From contig CAZQSU010000002.1 in the NCBI GenBank assembly GCA_964595905.1, positions 6,580-70,579 of the forward strand: a stretch of 64,000 nucleotides of DNA, in the 5' to 3' direction. Origin of the DNA: JAFDWI01 sp964595905 (GTDB taxonomy: Bacteria > Actinomycetota > Acidimicrobiia > Acidimicrobiales > Iamiaceae). The notes under the pieces were generated by a model that saw nothing but the letters and a program-made list of their open reading frames with translations, made no database searches and was not told the DNA's origin. The translations under genes and the position numbers were made by a program. Below, one piece after another: positions 52,091-60,676 of the stretch. Numbering within the stretch: the stretch's first letter is position 1; each line of letters begins with the position of its first letter.

Positions 52091-53632
52091 TCAGACGTTG
52101 AGCCCGACGACGAGCTTGGCCTCGTTCGGCGGCGCGAAGGTCCGCAGGTGGCGACTCACCCCGCCGACCAGCGCCTGCTGGTAGGCGAGCTTGCGGATCA
52201 GGTACGAGTGCTGTTCCTTGGGGTCCAGGTACAGGTTGAACAGCTTGCCGTAGGGGAACTTGTGGAACACACCGCTGAACCCGCCCGTTCCCTGCACGTC
52301 GCCCTGGGAGACCACGTCATCGCCGACCGCGTTCAGCATGAACTTGTACTCGCCGCACCGCAGCGCGGAGAACGACTGGCCGAGCCAGTAGTAGTGGTAC
52401 TTGCGATTGGAGCGCCCCTCGGGCGCGAGCAGGAACGAGGTCTGGTCGATGCCGTCGATGAAGCGGTCGGTGGGCACCGCGTCCTCAGCTCCGGCCAGGC
52501 CGAGCACCGTGGGGAGGATGTCGTTGAAGTCGAAGAGGCCGTCGTCGATGCGGCCCTCGTCGATCATGCCGGGCCAGGCGACGACGAAGGGTACGCGCAC
52601 GCCGCCTTCCCACGTGGAGCCTTTCGCACACCGGAACGGCGTGTAGGCCGCGTCGGGCCAGGTCTCCATCTCGGGCCCGTTGTCGGAGGTGACGATGATG
52701 ATCGTGTCGTCGAGCTGACCGGTCTCCTCCAGCGCCGCGACGAGCCGACCGACGATGTCGTCGAGCTCGATGATCGTGTCCTTGTAGGGATGCTTGGCGG
52801 GTGACGACCCGAGATAGTCCTCGTGGGGATAGTTGTCGAAGTGCGCCCCGCGGGTGTTGTGGTACAGGAACCAGGGCTTGTCGTCGTCCGCCATACGGCG
52901 CAGGAAGTCCTCGGAGTACTCGCACCACCGCTGGTCGAGCTCGGACAGCACCGGGATCGTGACCTCGGCGACCGGTTCGGTGTCGCCGCCCCTGGTGGCG
53001 TGGACGAACGACTTGTCGAATGGTTGGTTCTCGATCCAGTCGGTGCGGGCCCGCGAGTAGACGATCTCGGGGAAGAAGTACGGGTCGCGCCATTCGGTGT
53101 ACATGTCCGACACCGACAGGAAGCCGTAGAAGTCGTCGAAGCCGACGTGTTGGGGTTGGGAGTCACGGTTCTCACCCAGGTGCCATTTGCCCACGCACTG
53201 GGTCACATACCCCTGCTCGGACAGCAACTGAGCGAGGGTGATCTCGCCTTGAAGCCCGCCGGGTTCGCCGTACATGGGCGGTCGCTGCAGCCCGTGACGC
53301 ATCGGCAACCGGCCGGTCAGCAGCGTCGCGCGCGACGGGGTGCAGGAGGGTTCGGAGTAGGCCGAGGTGAGCAGCATCCCGCGTCGGGCGAGGGCGTCGA
53401 TGTTGGGGGTCGCAGCGCCGACCGCCACCCCGCCGCCGTAGCAGCCGAAGTCGCCCCACCCGACGTCGTCCATCAGGATCACGAGCACGTTCGGTGCCTT
53501 GGCACCGTGACGGTTGGTGAAACCGGCCAGCTTCGCCGTGGCCCCGGTGACGTCGTCGTCGTGGACGAACATGGGCTCACGGCGGTCGCCGACGCTGACG
53601 GTCTCCGAAGCGATCGGATCGAACTCGGTCAT
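52091..53632 (-). CDS. type I sulfatase
   Basis: The 513-residue enzyme is a formylglycine-dependent sulfatase. Its start PNVLVILMDDVGWGDFGCYGGG carries metal-binding aspartates. The CTPSR motif has Cys97, the residue converted to formylglycine. VGKWHLGE and TSDNGPEM supply further active-site residues. No signal peptide is visible, so it may act in the cytoplasm, which is unusual. ATG 53632 is the only reasonable start. No sulfatase-modifying factor gene is in the window. Confidence 0.9.
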   Translation of the reverse strand: MTEFDPIASETVSVGDRREPMFVHDDDVTGATAKLAGFTNRHGAKAPNVLVILMDDVGWGDFGCYGGGVAVGAATPNIDALARRGMLLTSAYSEPSCTPSRATLLTGRLPMRHGLQRPPMYGEPGGLQGEITLAQLLSEQGYVTQCVGKWHLGENRDSQPQHVGFDDFYGFLSVSDMYTEWRDPYFFPEIVYSRARTDWIENQPFDKSFVHATRGGDTEPVAEVTIPVLSELDQRWCEYSEDFLRRMADDDKPWFLYHNTRGAHFDNYPHEDYLGSSPAKHPYKDTIIELDDIVGRLVAALEETGQLDDTIIIVTSDNGPEMETWPDAAYTPFRCAKGSTWEGGVRVPFVVAWPGMIDEGRIDDGLFDFNDILPTVLGLAGAEDAVPTDRFIDGIDQTSFLLAPEGRSNRKYHYYWLGQSFSALRCGEYKFMLNAVGDDVVSQGDVQGTGGFSGVFHKFPYGKLFNLYLDPKEQHSYLIRKLAYQQALVGGVSRHLRTFAPPNEAKLVVGLNV

Positions 53633-53793
53633 GTGATGGTCCCCTTGGATGGAATGCGCAGATCCTAGGACTCCGACCCAACCGCGAGGCTGCGCAGTCC
53701 GCCCCGCGAAGCAGCACCACGATCGACACCCGGATGGCGAAGCCCGAGCGAGCAGGGCCGCAGGCCCGCCCGAGCCCGAAAGCAATACAGCAA
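53633..53793 (-). other. intergenic region between purH end and sulfatase start
   Basis: 160 bases. A candidate hairpin GGGCC-TGC-GGCCC lies near 53755 just after the leftward purH stop and may terminate purH. The sulfatase promoter should also be here. No gene is supported. Confidence 0.35.
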
Positions 53794-55326
53794 TCAGTGC
53801 AGGAAGTGGCGCTCTCCGGTGAAGACCATCGCGAGGCCCAGCTCGTCGGCTTTGGCGATGTTCTCGTCGTCGCGCATGGCCCCACCGGGCTGGATCACCA
53901 CCGCGGCGCCGGCCTGGGCGGCGGCTTCGATGCCGTCCGCGAACGGGTAGAACGCGTCCGAGGCACAGGCGCCGCCGACGGCCCGGCCGTCGGCCTTGGT
54001 CGCGGCCAACAGGCCCGACTCGACCCGGTTCTGCTGCCCGGCGCCGATGCCCCATGCGGTGCGGTCCTTCACCAGGACGATCGCGTTCGACTTCACCCAG
54101 CCGACCAGTCGCCAGGCCAACTCGGCGTCGGCCCATTCGGCTTCGGTCGGCACCCGTTCGGTCACCACGCGCCAGTCGTCGCGCCCCGCGATGAAAGAGT
54201 GCGCGTCCTGCAACAGATAGCCACCGCCGATCTGGCGCAGCTCGTAGGGTTCGGCCGTCGGCACGGGGGCGGTGAGGATGCGGGTGTTCTTGCGGCGGCC
54301 GATCAGCGCGTCGATCACCCCGTCGTCGTAGCCCGGGGCGATGACCACATCGGCCTGCGCGGCAGCCACCATGTTCTCGACCGTGGCGGTGTCGACCGGG
54401 CGGTTGAACGCGACGATCCCACCGAACGCGGAGCGGCTGTCGCACTCGTAGGCGCGCTGGTAGACCTCCGCGAGGTCGCCACCGACCGCCACCCCGCACG
54501 GGTTTGCGTGCTTCACCACGACCACGGCCGGGTCACCGCCGAGGTCGTGCACGCAACGCCAGGCGGCGTCGGCATCGAACAGGTTGAGGTAGCTCAGTGC
54601 CAGCCCGGAGTGCTGGGTGATGTCGTCCATCCAGTTGGTCGTGCCCATCCGCCGGTAGCGGGCGCCGCGCTGGTGCGGGTTCTCGCCGTAGCGGTTGGTG
54701 TCGACCTTCTCGAGCGCCAGATGGTACGTGGCGGGCAGCTCGTCGCCGTCGTCGGAGGAGTCGAAGTACTCCACGATCGCCGCGTCGTAGGCGGCGGTGG
54801 TGGCGAACGCCTTGCGGGCGAGGGAGCGTCGCAACTCGTCGGAGATCCCGCCGCCACGCACCGCTTCGAGCACGCCGGCGTAGTCGTCGGGGTCGACGAC
54901 CACCGCGACGTGCGCGTGGTTCTTGGCCGCGGCGCGGATCATCGCCGGACCGCCGATGTCGACCAGGTCCATCGCCCCGGCCGATCCGCCGTGGGTGAAG
55001 GCGGCCGGGTCCGAGCCGAACGGGTACAGGTTCGCCACGACCAGATCGATCATGCCGATGTCGTGGGTGGCCATGTCGGCTTGGTGACCCTCGTCGGTCG
55101 GGTCGGCGAGGATGCCGCCGTGGATCTTGGGATGCAGGGTCATGACCCGGTGTCCGAGGATCGCCGGATAGCCCGTGTAGGTCTCGGTGTCGGTGACCTC
55201 GAGCCCGGCGTCGCGCAATGCGGCGGCGGTGCCGCCGCTGGAGAGCAGGTCCCAGCCGGCCTCGGCCAATCCGGTGGCCAACTCGGCCACGCCGGTCTTG
55301 TCGTACACGGACAGGAATGCTCGCAC
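53794..55326 (-). CDS. purH: AICAR transformylase / IMP cyclohydrolase
   Basis: The 510-residue bifunctional enzyme does the last two steps of IMP synthesis. The N-terminal IMP cyclohydrolase part reads VRAFLSVYDKTGVAELATGL, SSGGTAAAL and RVMTLHPKIHGGIL. The transformylase part has NPHQRGARY, KHANPCGVAVG, AFGGIVAFNRPVD and the terminal DAFYPFADGIEAAAQAGAAVVIQPGGAMRDDENIAKAD. The GTG at 55326 is start. It follows purN closely (10 bases), a common pairing. Confidence 0.95.
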   Translation of the reverse strand: MRAFLSVYDKTGVAELATGLAEAGWDLLSSGGTAAALRDAGLEVTDTETYTGYPAILGHRVMTLHPKIHGGILADPTDEGHQADMATHDIGMIDLVVANLYPFGSDPAAFTHGGSAGAMDLVDIGGPAMIRAAAKNHAHVAVVVDPDDYAGVLEAVRGGGISDELRRSLARKAFATTAAYDAAIVEYFDSSDDGDELPATYHLALEKVDTNRYGENPHQRGARYRRMGTTNWMDDITQHSGLALSYLNLFDADAAWRCVHDLGGDPAVVVVKHANPCGVAVGGDLAEVYQRAYECDSRSAFGGIVAFNRPVDTATVENMVAAAQADVVIAPGYDDGVIDALIGRRKNTRILTAPVPTAEPYELRQIGGGYLLQDAHSFIAGRDDWRVVTERVPTEAEWADAELAWRLVGWVKSNAIVLVKDRTAWGIGAGQQNRVESGLLAATKADGRAVGGACASDAFYPFADGIEAAAQAGAAVVIQPGGAMRDDENIAKADELGLAMVFTGERHFLH

Positions 55327-55336
55327 GGGGTGCCTC

Positions 55337-55915
55337 TCAGGGGTTCTCGTCGTCCAATGGGATGCGGCCGTCGACGACGGCCAGGATCGTCGCCGGGTAG
55401 AGCTCCCGCTCGACGGTCTTGATGCGTTCGTGCAGGCTGGCCTCGTCGTCGTCGTCGGCCACGTCGACCGTGCCCTGGGCGAGGATCCGGCCGGTGTCGA
55501 CCTCCACGCCTGCGACATGCACGGTACATCCGGTGACCTTCACGCCGTGGGCGAGCGCGTCGCGCACGGCGTGCCAGCCCGGGAATGCCGGGAGCAGTGC
55601 CGGATGGGTGTTGAGGATCCTGCCGCCGTAGCGGGCGTGCATCGTGGCCGAGAAGATCGTGCCCCAGCCGGCCATGGCGACCAGGTCGATGTCGTGGGCG
55701 TCGAGCACGTCGGCGACCCGATCGCTGTAGGCGTCCCGGTCGAAGGTCTTCGTGAAGTCGGTGCGTTCGACGAGCTCGGTGGGTATCCCGGCGGCCTCGG
55801 CCCGTGCCAGCGCACCGCAGACCCGGTCGGCGACCACGAGTGCCACGGGCACGCCGTGGGTGACCATGGCCTCGAGGATCGACCCGGTTCCCGAGACCAG
55901 CACCGCCACTCGCAC
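55337..55915 (-). CDS. purN: phosphoribosylglycinamide formyltransferase
   Basis: The 192-residue enzyme formylates GAR in purine synthesis. It begins VRVAVLVSGTGSILEAM, and has LVVADRVCGALARAEAAGIP, VDLVAMAGWG-like IDLVAMAGWGTIF and RILNTHPALLPAFPG with the catalytic His. TVHVAGVEVDTGRILAQ also matches. GTG 55915 is used because the domain starts there. It forms an operon with purH. Confidence 0.92.
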   Translation of the reverse strand: MRVAVLVSGTGSILEAMVTHGVPVALVVADRVCGALARAEAAGIPTELVERTDFTKTFDRDAYSDRVADVLDAHDIDLVAMAGWGTIFSATMHARYGGRILNTHPALLPAFPGWHAVRDALAHGVKVTGCTVHVAGVEVDTGRILAQGTVDVADDDDEASLHERIKTVERELYPATILAVVDGRIPLDDENP

Positions 55916-56028
55916 GTGGGGCGACGCTAGCAAACGCCGTCCCCGCGTCCCGGTGGCGAAGCCGCGGGGCCGCACCACGTCCACTACCCTCGGGGGCACC
56001 GCACATCCGTCGCGAAGAGGAGTCCCCC

Positions 56029-56688
56029 ATGAACGACGTGAGTCCCGGCAAGCTCACCGTGCTGATCGGTGCCGCCGTCACCTTCATCTTCAGTTTCCTG
56101 CCCTGGTATTCGGTCAGCGGTTTCGGGAGCAAGTTCACCCGTAGTGCCTGGGGATCCGGGCTCTTCCCGATGGCGACCTGGGCCCCGCTGTTCGCACTGG
56201 TCGTGGGCTTCGTCGTCGCCGCGCAGGCATTCAAGTTCCTCGAACTGCCCGAGAAGGTGTGGGAGTTCGCCCTCGACCAGATCGTGCTGATCCTGTCGGT
56301 CTTCTCGTTGCTCGTCGCGCTCAGCTACCTGATCGTCGACAAGGGCGGGGCGAGCATCGGGTTCGGCCTGATCCTGTGCCTGCTGGGGTCCATTGCCATG
56401 GTCGCCGGGTTCTTCATGGACAAGGCCGGCGTCGGGGTCAACCCCAACGCAACCGAGGGAAATGCCGGAATCGCCGCTCCCGGGTTCCCGCCACCCGGAG
56501 CGCAGCCCGGTGCCCCGCAGCCCGGCCAGTACCCGCCGACTCAGCAGCCTGGAGCACCGGCACCGCCGACCCAGGCACCGCCGACCCAGGCACCGCCGGC
56601 GCAGGCGCCACCGGCGCAGCAGCCACCCGTGCAGACGCCGCAGCCACCTGCGCAGCAGCCGCCGCAGGCCGATCCCGGATCGTTCTGA
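56029..56688 (+). CDS. four-helix membrane protein with Pro/Gln/Ala-rich tail
   Basis: The 219-residue protein has hydrophobic segments at about 8-27, 46-66, 84-104 and 109-127. From residue 150 there is a Pro/Ala/Gln-rich tail with repeats (PPTQAPPTQAPPAQAPPAQQ). The tail is probably cytoplasmic or extracellular and disordered. No family is recognised. The ATG follows GAAGAGGAG. It lies divergent from purN and convergent with the UbiB-like kinase. Confidence 0.7.
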   Translation: MNDVSPGKLTVLIGAAVTFIFSFLPWYSVSGFGSKFTRSAWGSGLFPMATWAPLFALVVGFVVAAQAFKFLELPEKVWEFALDQIVLILSVFSLLVALSYLIVDKGGASIGFGLILCLLGSIAMVAGFFMDKAGVGVNPNATEGNAGIAAPGFPPPGAQPGAPQPGQYPPTQQPGAPAPPTQAPPTQAPPAQAPPAQQPPVQTPQPPAQQPPQADPGSF

Positions 56689-58203
56689 TCATTCTCCCTC
56701 ACGGGTCGCCGCGAGTGCAGCCATGATCTGGTCGAGTTCGGCCGGATACCGCTCCATGAAGTAGCCGAACACCGGTTGGATCTGTGCGAACAAATCGGTG
56801 TCGGGAGCCAACGCGGCCGCGAAACCGTTCAGGTACAGCAGGTTCTTGAAGAAAAGGACCAGTTCGCTCGGCAGACGGAACCCGCGCGAGGTCAGCACGC
56901 GCACCACCGCACCGAGGGCCTGCCCGAGTTGGTCGACGCTCATCGTGTCGGTCCGGGCCAGCAGCGCCGGGTCGACGGCGTCGAGGGCGGCGTTCACCTC
57001 GTCCGCGAGCGCGTCGACGTCGACGCGCTCGGGCACCGCGCCGAATCGTCGCAGGCCCCGGATCTGCTGGCGGGTGTCGTTGGCGGCGAATCCGAACAGG
57101 TACTCGACCGCTGCGGCGCGCTGGGTCGAGTCGAGACGACCGGCGATGCCGAAGTCGATCAGCCCGAAGTCGCCGTCGGGTGAGATGAGCACGTTGCCCG
57201 CATGCAGGTCGCCGTGGAACACGCCGTACGCGATCGTGTGCTCGAGGACGCTGGTGATCGCCAGGCGCAACAACCGCTCACCGTCGATCACGTCCGGGTA
57301 CGACTCGAGCGCCCGGTCGTAGGGCACGCCGACGACCCGGGTCATGCACAGGACGTTCTCGGTGACCAGGTGCGGCACCGGCTGGGGAAACGTCGCGTAG
57401 TCGTGTCCGGCGGCCTCGGAGGCGAGGGCGAGTTCGATCTGGTTGACCGCCTCGAACCGGAAGTCGATCTCTTCGAGCACCATGCGGGCGAACAGCTCGA
57501 CGAATCCGGGCAGGTTCGCCGCGCGGATCGTCCTCGAGGCCCGCTCCGCGGCGTTCGCAGCCAGGGCCATGGCCCGCAGATCGGTGGCGAACTGCTCGCG
57601 CAGGCCCGGGCGGCGGAACTTGACGACCACGTCGGTGCCGTCGGGCAGCCGGGCGGCGTGGACCTGCCCGATCGATGCCGCGCCGAGCGGTTCGGGGTCG
57701 AAGTCGTCGAGCACGGCGTCGATCGGCACGCCGAAGGTGTCGAAGAAGATCTGTTCGACCATGCCGTCGGGCATGGCGGGAACGGTGTCGCGACACCAGT
57801 CGAACGCTTCGACCCATTCCGCCGGGAGCAGACCTTGTGCGGTCGCGATGAACTGGCCCAACTTGACGAAGGTCGGGCCGCCGGCCTTGACGACCTCCTG
57901 GACGTGACGCAGCGCGACGGTCGGGTCGAGGGTGCGCTCGGCGGCGAGGTGTCGCACGTCGGCGGCCAGCCCGGGGGCCGCGGCGCGGGCCGCCCGGGCG
58001 CCGGTACGGCCGACCGCCCGGAGCGACGCCGGGCTCAGGCTCGGTCTCGCGAGGTCCGCGGCTTCCAGGGCCATCTCGGCCCGGGCTCCGGGCGCCCAGT
58101 TCAACCAAAGCCGAGCGAACTCGACAAGGCCGGGGCGTTCGCGGATCCGCTTCGAGGACTCGAGCAGTTCGATGCGATCAGGGAGCGGCGGCAGGTCGGC
58201 CAT
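56689..58203 (-). CDS. ABC1/UbiB-family atypical kinase (AarF)
   Basis: The 504-residue protein has the KxGQ motif (FVKLGQFIATAQGLLP), the AAS loop (LGAASIGQVHAARL), the conserved lysine VVVKFRRPG, DFRFEAVNQ and the catalytic HGDLHAGNVL with DFG (LIDFGIAG). These define ABC1/UbiB kinases, which in other organisms support quinone biosynthesis or lipid handling. Membrane association is weak in its sequence, with one hydrophobic helix near the C-terminus. Its start lies just next to the 94-bp repeat array. Confidence 0.88.
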   Translation of the reverse strand: MADLPPLPDRIELLESSKRIRERPGLVEFARLWLNWAPGARAEMALEAADLARPSLSPASLRAVGRTGARAARAAAPGLAADVRHLAAERTLDPTVALRHVQEVVKAGGPTFVKLGQFIATAQGLLPAEWVEAFDWCRDTVPAMPDGMVEQIFFDTFGVPIDAVLDDFDPEPLGAASIGQVHAARLPDGTDVVVKFRRPGLREQFATDLRAMALAANAAERASRTIRAANLPGFVELFARMVLEEIDFRFEAVNQIELALASEAAGHDYATFPQPVPHLVTENVLCMTRVVGVPYDRALESYPDVIDGERLLRLAITSVLEHTIAYGVFHGDLHAGNVLISPDGDFGLIDFGIAGRLDSTQRAAAVEYLFGFAANDTRQQIRGLRRFGAVPERVDVDALADEVNAALDAVDPALLARTDTMSVDQLGQALGAVVRVLTSRGFRLPSELVLFFKNLLYLNGFAAALAPDTDLFAQIQPVFGYFMERYPAELDQIMAALAATREGE

Positions 58204-58253
58204 GCCCCGGGACGCTACCTCGTCGTGTTCGTCCCGAACGGCACGCCCCCTCT

Positions 58254-58593
58254 GCGAACTCTGGGAGGAAACCCACGTTCATCGCCGGAAACCTCCCACA
58301 GTTCGACACGACATCGCCCACACCCCCAAGCCACACCCGCCCCCACCGCGAACTCTGGGAGGAAACCCACGTTCATCGCCGGAAACCTCCCAGAGTTCGA
58401 CACGACATCGCCCACACCCCCAAGCCACACCCGCCCCCACCGCGAACTNNNNNNNNNNNNNNNNNNNNNNNNNNNNNNNNNNNNNNNNNNNNNNNNNNNN
58501 NNNNNNNNNNNNNNNNNNNNNNNNNNNNNNNNNNNNNNNNNNNNNNNNCTGGGAGGAAACCCACGTTCATCGCCGGAAACCTCCCAGAGTTCG
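58254..58593. repeat. 94-bp tandem repeat array with internal inverted repeats
   Basis: Two full 94-bp units (58254-58347 and 58348-58441) are followed by the start of a third, the N gap and the last part of another unit (58549-58593). Each has an inverted repeat, CGAACTCTGGGAGG and CCTCCCAGAGTTCG, around 23 bases. A C-rich spacer of about 43 bases completes each unit. The right arm of the first copy has one base change. Units are near-identical including spacers, so it is not a CRISPR array. It lies between same-strand kinase and exporter genes. Confidence 0.9.
58449..58548. other. assembly gap, exactly 100 N
   Basis: One hundred consecutive N fall inside the 94-bp repeat array, immediately after GCGAACT and before CTGGGAGG. 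This is a scaffold gap of default size; the true number of repeat units and length are unknown. Confidence 0.99.
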
Positions 58594-60486
58594 GTCGAGG
58601 GGGACGTCGGGGACGTCGGGGACGTCGGGGACGTCGGGGACGTCGGGGGCGGGGGCGGCATCGGCGGACAGTGCGTCCTGAGGCGCGGCGGCTTCGCCGG
58701 TCTGGACCCGCCAGAGGGCGGCATAGAGGCCACCGAGTGCGACCAGCTCTTCGTGTGTGCCCGCCTCGACCACCTCGCCGGCGTCGAGCACGTGGATCCG
58801 GTGGGCGTGTCGGACCGTCGAGAGCCGGTGGGCGATCACGATCGTGGTGCGGCCCACGGCGACCTTGGCGAGTGAGCGCTGGATCGCCGCCTCGGTCTCG
58901 TTGTCGACCGCCGAGGTGGCCTCGTCGAGGATGAGGATCGCCGGGTCGCGCAGGATCGCCCGCGCGATCGTGAGGCGTTGACGCTGGCCACCCGAGAGCT
59001 TCTGGCCGCGCTCCCCCACGACGGTGTCGAAGCCGTCTCCCAGCGCGTCGATGAACTCGACCGCCTCGGCCAACTCGGCGGCCCGTCGGATCTCGGCATC
59101 GGTGGCGTCGGTGCGCCCGTAGGTGAGGTTCTCGCGGATCGTGCCCTGGAACAGGAACACGTCCTGGGCGACGAACCCGGTCGCGCCCCGCAACGAGGTG
59201 AAGCTGAGCGTGTCGATCGGGGTGCCATCCAGGCTGATCGTGCCGCTCGTGGGTTCGTACAGGCGCAGCAGCAACTTGACGATCGTGGACTTGCCCGAGC
59301 CGGTCGCCCCGACGATCGCGTGGGTCTGGCCCTCGGGGATGTCGAGGGTGATGCCGTGGAGCACCTCGGGCCCATGCGGGTCGTACGCGAACCGCACCTC
59401 GTCGAAGCGCACCACGCCCCGCACCGGCTCCGCCAACTCGACCGTGCCCGGTGTGATCGACGCCTCGGTGGCGAGCAGGCCGAAGATCCGTCGGCACGAG
59501 GCCATCGCCCGCTGGTACAGGTCGAACACCTCGCCCAGATCGACCAGCGGCCACAGCAGACGCTGGGTCATGTAAACCAGCGTCGAGAACAGCCCGACGG
59601 CGAGGGTGCCCTGAATGGCGGCCCGACCACCGAAGACGAGGGTCAGGGTGAATCCGGCGAGCACCGCGGTGCGGATCAGGGGGCGGAACGCCGTGGAGGT
59701 CACGATCGCTTCACGGTTGGCGTCACGGTATGCGGCGCTGTCGGCGTCGACCCGGGCGACCTCGCGCCGCTCGGCGTTGAACGCCTTGATCGTGGCGATG
59801 CCGCCGAGACCGTTGGTGAGGGCGTCGCCGATGACCCCGGCCGCGGCCCGCACCTTCGCGTAGCGGGGCCGCAGCCGCCGCTGGTAGGCCAGCGACCCGG
59901 AGACGATCAGCGGGATCGGCACGAACGCGAGCAGCGCCAGCAGCGGGGAGATGACCGTGAAGGTGATGCCCAGGATCACCACGTTGGTGGCGGTGATGAT
60001 GATCTTGTGCGGCCCCATGTCCAGGAACCGTTCGAGCTGGTTGACGTCGTCGTTGAGCACCGCCATGAGCCCACCGGAGGTCTGGTCCTCGAAGTAGGCC
60101 ATCTCGAGGTCCTGGACGTGCCGGTAGCAGTCCATGCGCGCCGCGTGCTCGAGATCCTGGGCGAGGTTCCGCCACAGCAGCACGGCCAGATACTCGGTGA
60201 GCGACTCGAACAGCCAGATCACCAGGGTGGCGGCCACGACGATCATGAGTTGGTCGACGCGCCCCTCCACGCCGGTGAGGCGCCCCACGAACGACTCGTG
60301 GCCCTGGTTGACGACGATGTCGATGGCGGCGCCGATCAGCAACTCGGGGGCGACGTCGAAGATCTTGTTGGTGATCGACAGCGCGCCGGCGCCGATGACC
60401 CGTCCGCGTCGGCCGCGGGCGTAACCCCACAGCTCACGCAGCGGCGGCTGGTCCGACAGGTGGATGACCGTCGTCGTGTTCGCCAT
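58567..60486 (-). CDS. ABC transporter, fused membrane and ATP-binding domains
   Basis: The 639-residue exporter half-transporter has six membrane helices at about 25-330. The nucleotide-binding domain carries Walker A GATGSGKST, Q-loop VAQDVFLFQGT, signature LSGGQRQRL, Walker B ILILDEATSAVD and H-loop IAHRLSTVRHA. It should dimerise to export a lipid, drug or peptide. The C-terminus has five tandem DVP tripeptides coded by a 9-bp repeat and takes its stop codon from the first repeat element of the array. ATG 60486 is the start. Confidence 0.9.
   Translation of the reverse strand: MANTTTVIHLSDQPPLRELWGYARGRRGRVIGAGALSITNKIFDVAPELLIGAAIDIVVNQGHESFVGRLTGVEGRVDQLMIVVAATLVIWLFESLTEYLAVLLWRNLAQDLEHAARMDCYRHVQDLEMAYFEDQTSGGLMAVLNDDVNQLERFLDMGPHKIIITATNVVILGITFTVISPLLALLAFVPIPLIVSGSLAYQRRLRPRYAKVRAAAGVIGDALTNGLGGIATIKAFNAERREVARVDADSAAYRDANREAIVTSTAFRPLIRTAVLAGFTLTLVFGGRAAIQGTLAVGLFSTLVYMTQRLLWPLVDLGEVFDLYQRAMASCRRIFGLLATEASITPGTVELAEPVRGVVRFDEVRFAYDPHGPEVLHGITLDIPEGQTHAIVGATGSGKSTIVKLLLRLYEPTSGTISLDGTPIDTLSFTSLRGATGFVAQDVFLFQGTIRENLTYGRTDATDAEIRRAAELAEAVEFIDALGDGFDTVVGERGQKLSGGQRQRLTIARAILRDPAILILDEATSAVDNETEAAIQRSLAKVAVGRTTIVIAHRLSTVRHAHRIHVLDAGEVVEAGTHEELVALGGLYAALWRVQTGEAAAPQDALSADAAPAPDVPDVPDVPDVPDVPLDRTLGGFRR
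58601..58645. repeat. 9-bp tandem repeat encoding DVP units
   Basis: GGGACGTCG is repeated five times (58601-58645). On the minus strand it encodes the DVP tripeptides at the end of the exporter. Copy number is likely to vary between strains. Confidence 0.9.
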
Positions 60487-60616
60487 GCCGGAACGATACG
60501 GGCGAGGCTCCGGTCACGCGCCAACCGGTTTCGACACGATCCCGCAGATCGATTGGCGCTCCAGGCTCCCCGCCCGTTACAATTGGCGCAGAATCGCTCT
60601 AATGAGAGGAGGGTCC
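60487..60616. promoter_or_regulatory. divergent region with ATTGGCGC repeats
   Basis: The stretch between the exporter and the small ORF before the glycohydrolase has ATTGGCGC at 60552-60559 and 60582-60589, with a third copy inside the small ORF (60660-60667). The inverted GCGCCAA is at 60518-60524. The regular recurrence suggests an operator for a shared regulator of both genes; it may instead be chance. Confidence 0.4.
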
Positions 60617-60676
60617 ATGTCCCGTTCGTCGGTGAGCCCGTGTGAGATCCCCGACCTGGATTGGCGCGCGGTATGA
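60617..60676 (+). CDS. 19-residue small ORF coupled to glycohydrolase
   Basis: A 20-codon ORF has a very strong ribosome binding site (AGAGGAGGGTCC before ATG) and encodes MSRSSVSPCEIPDLDWRAV. Its TGA overlaps the ATG of the next gene (ATGA), so it would couple translation. It may be a leader peptide, or a small protein partner. The longer in-frame extension upstream to 60464 is not favoured because the AGGAGG precedes this ATG. Confidence 0.55.
   Translation: MSRSSVSPCEIPDLDWRAV

Noticed and set aside
58254..58593. Possible CRISPR array
   Set aside because: The units, including the parts between inverted repeats, are practically identical, so there are no unique spacers, and no cas genes are in the window.
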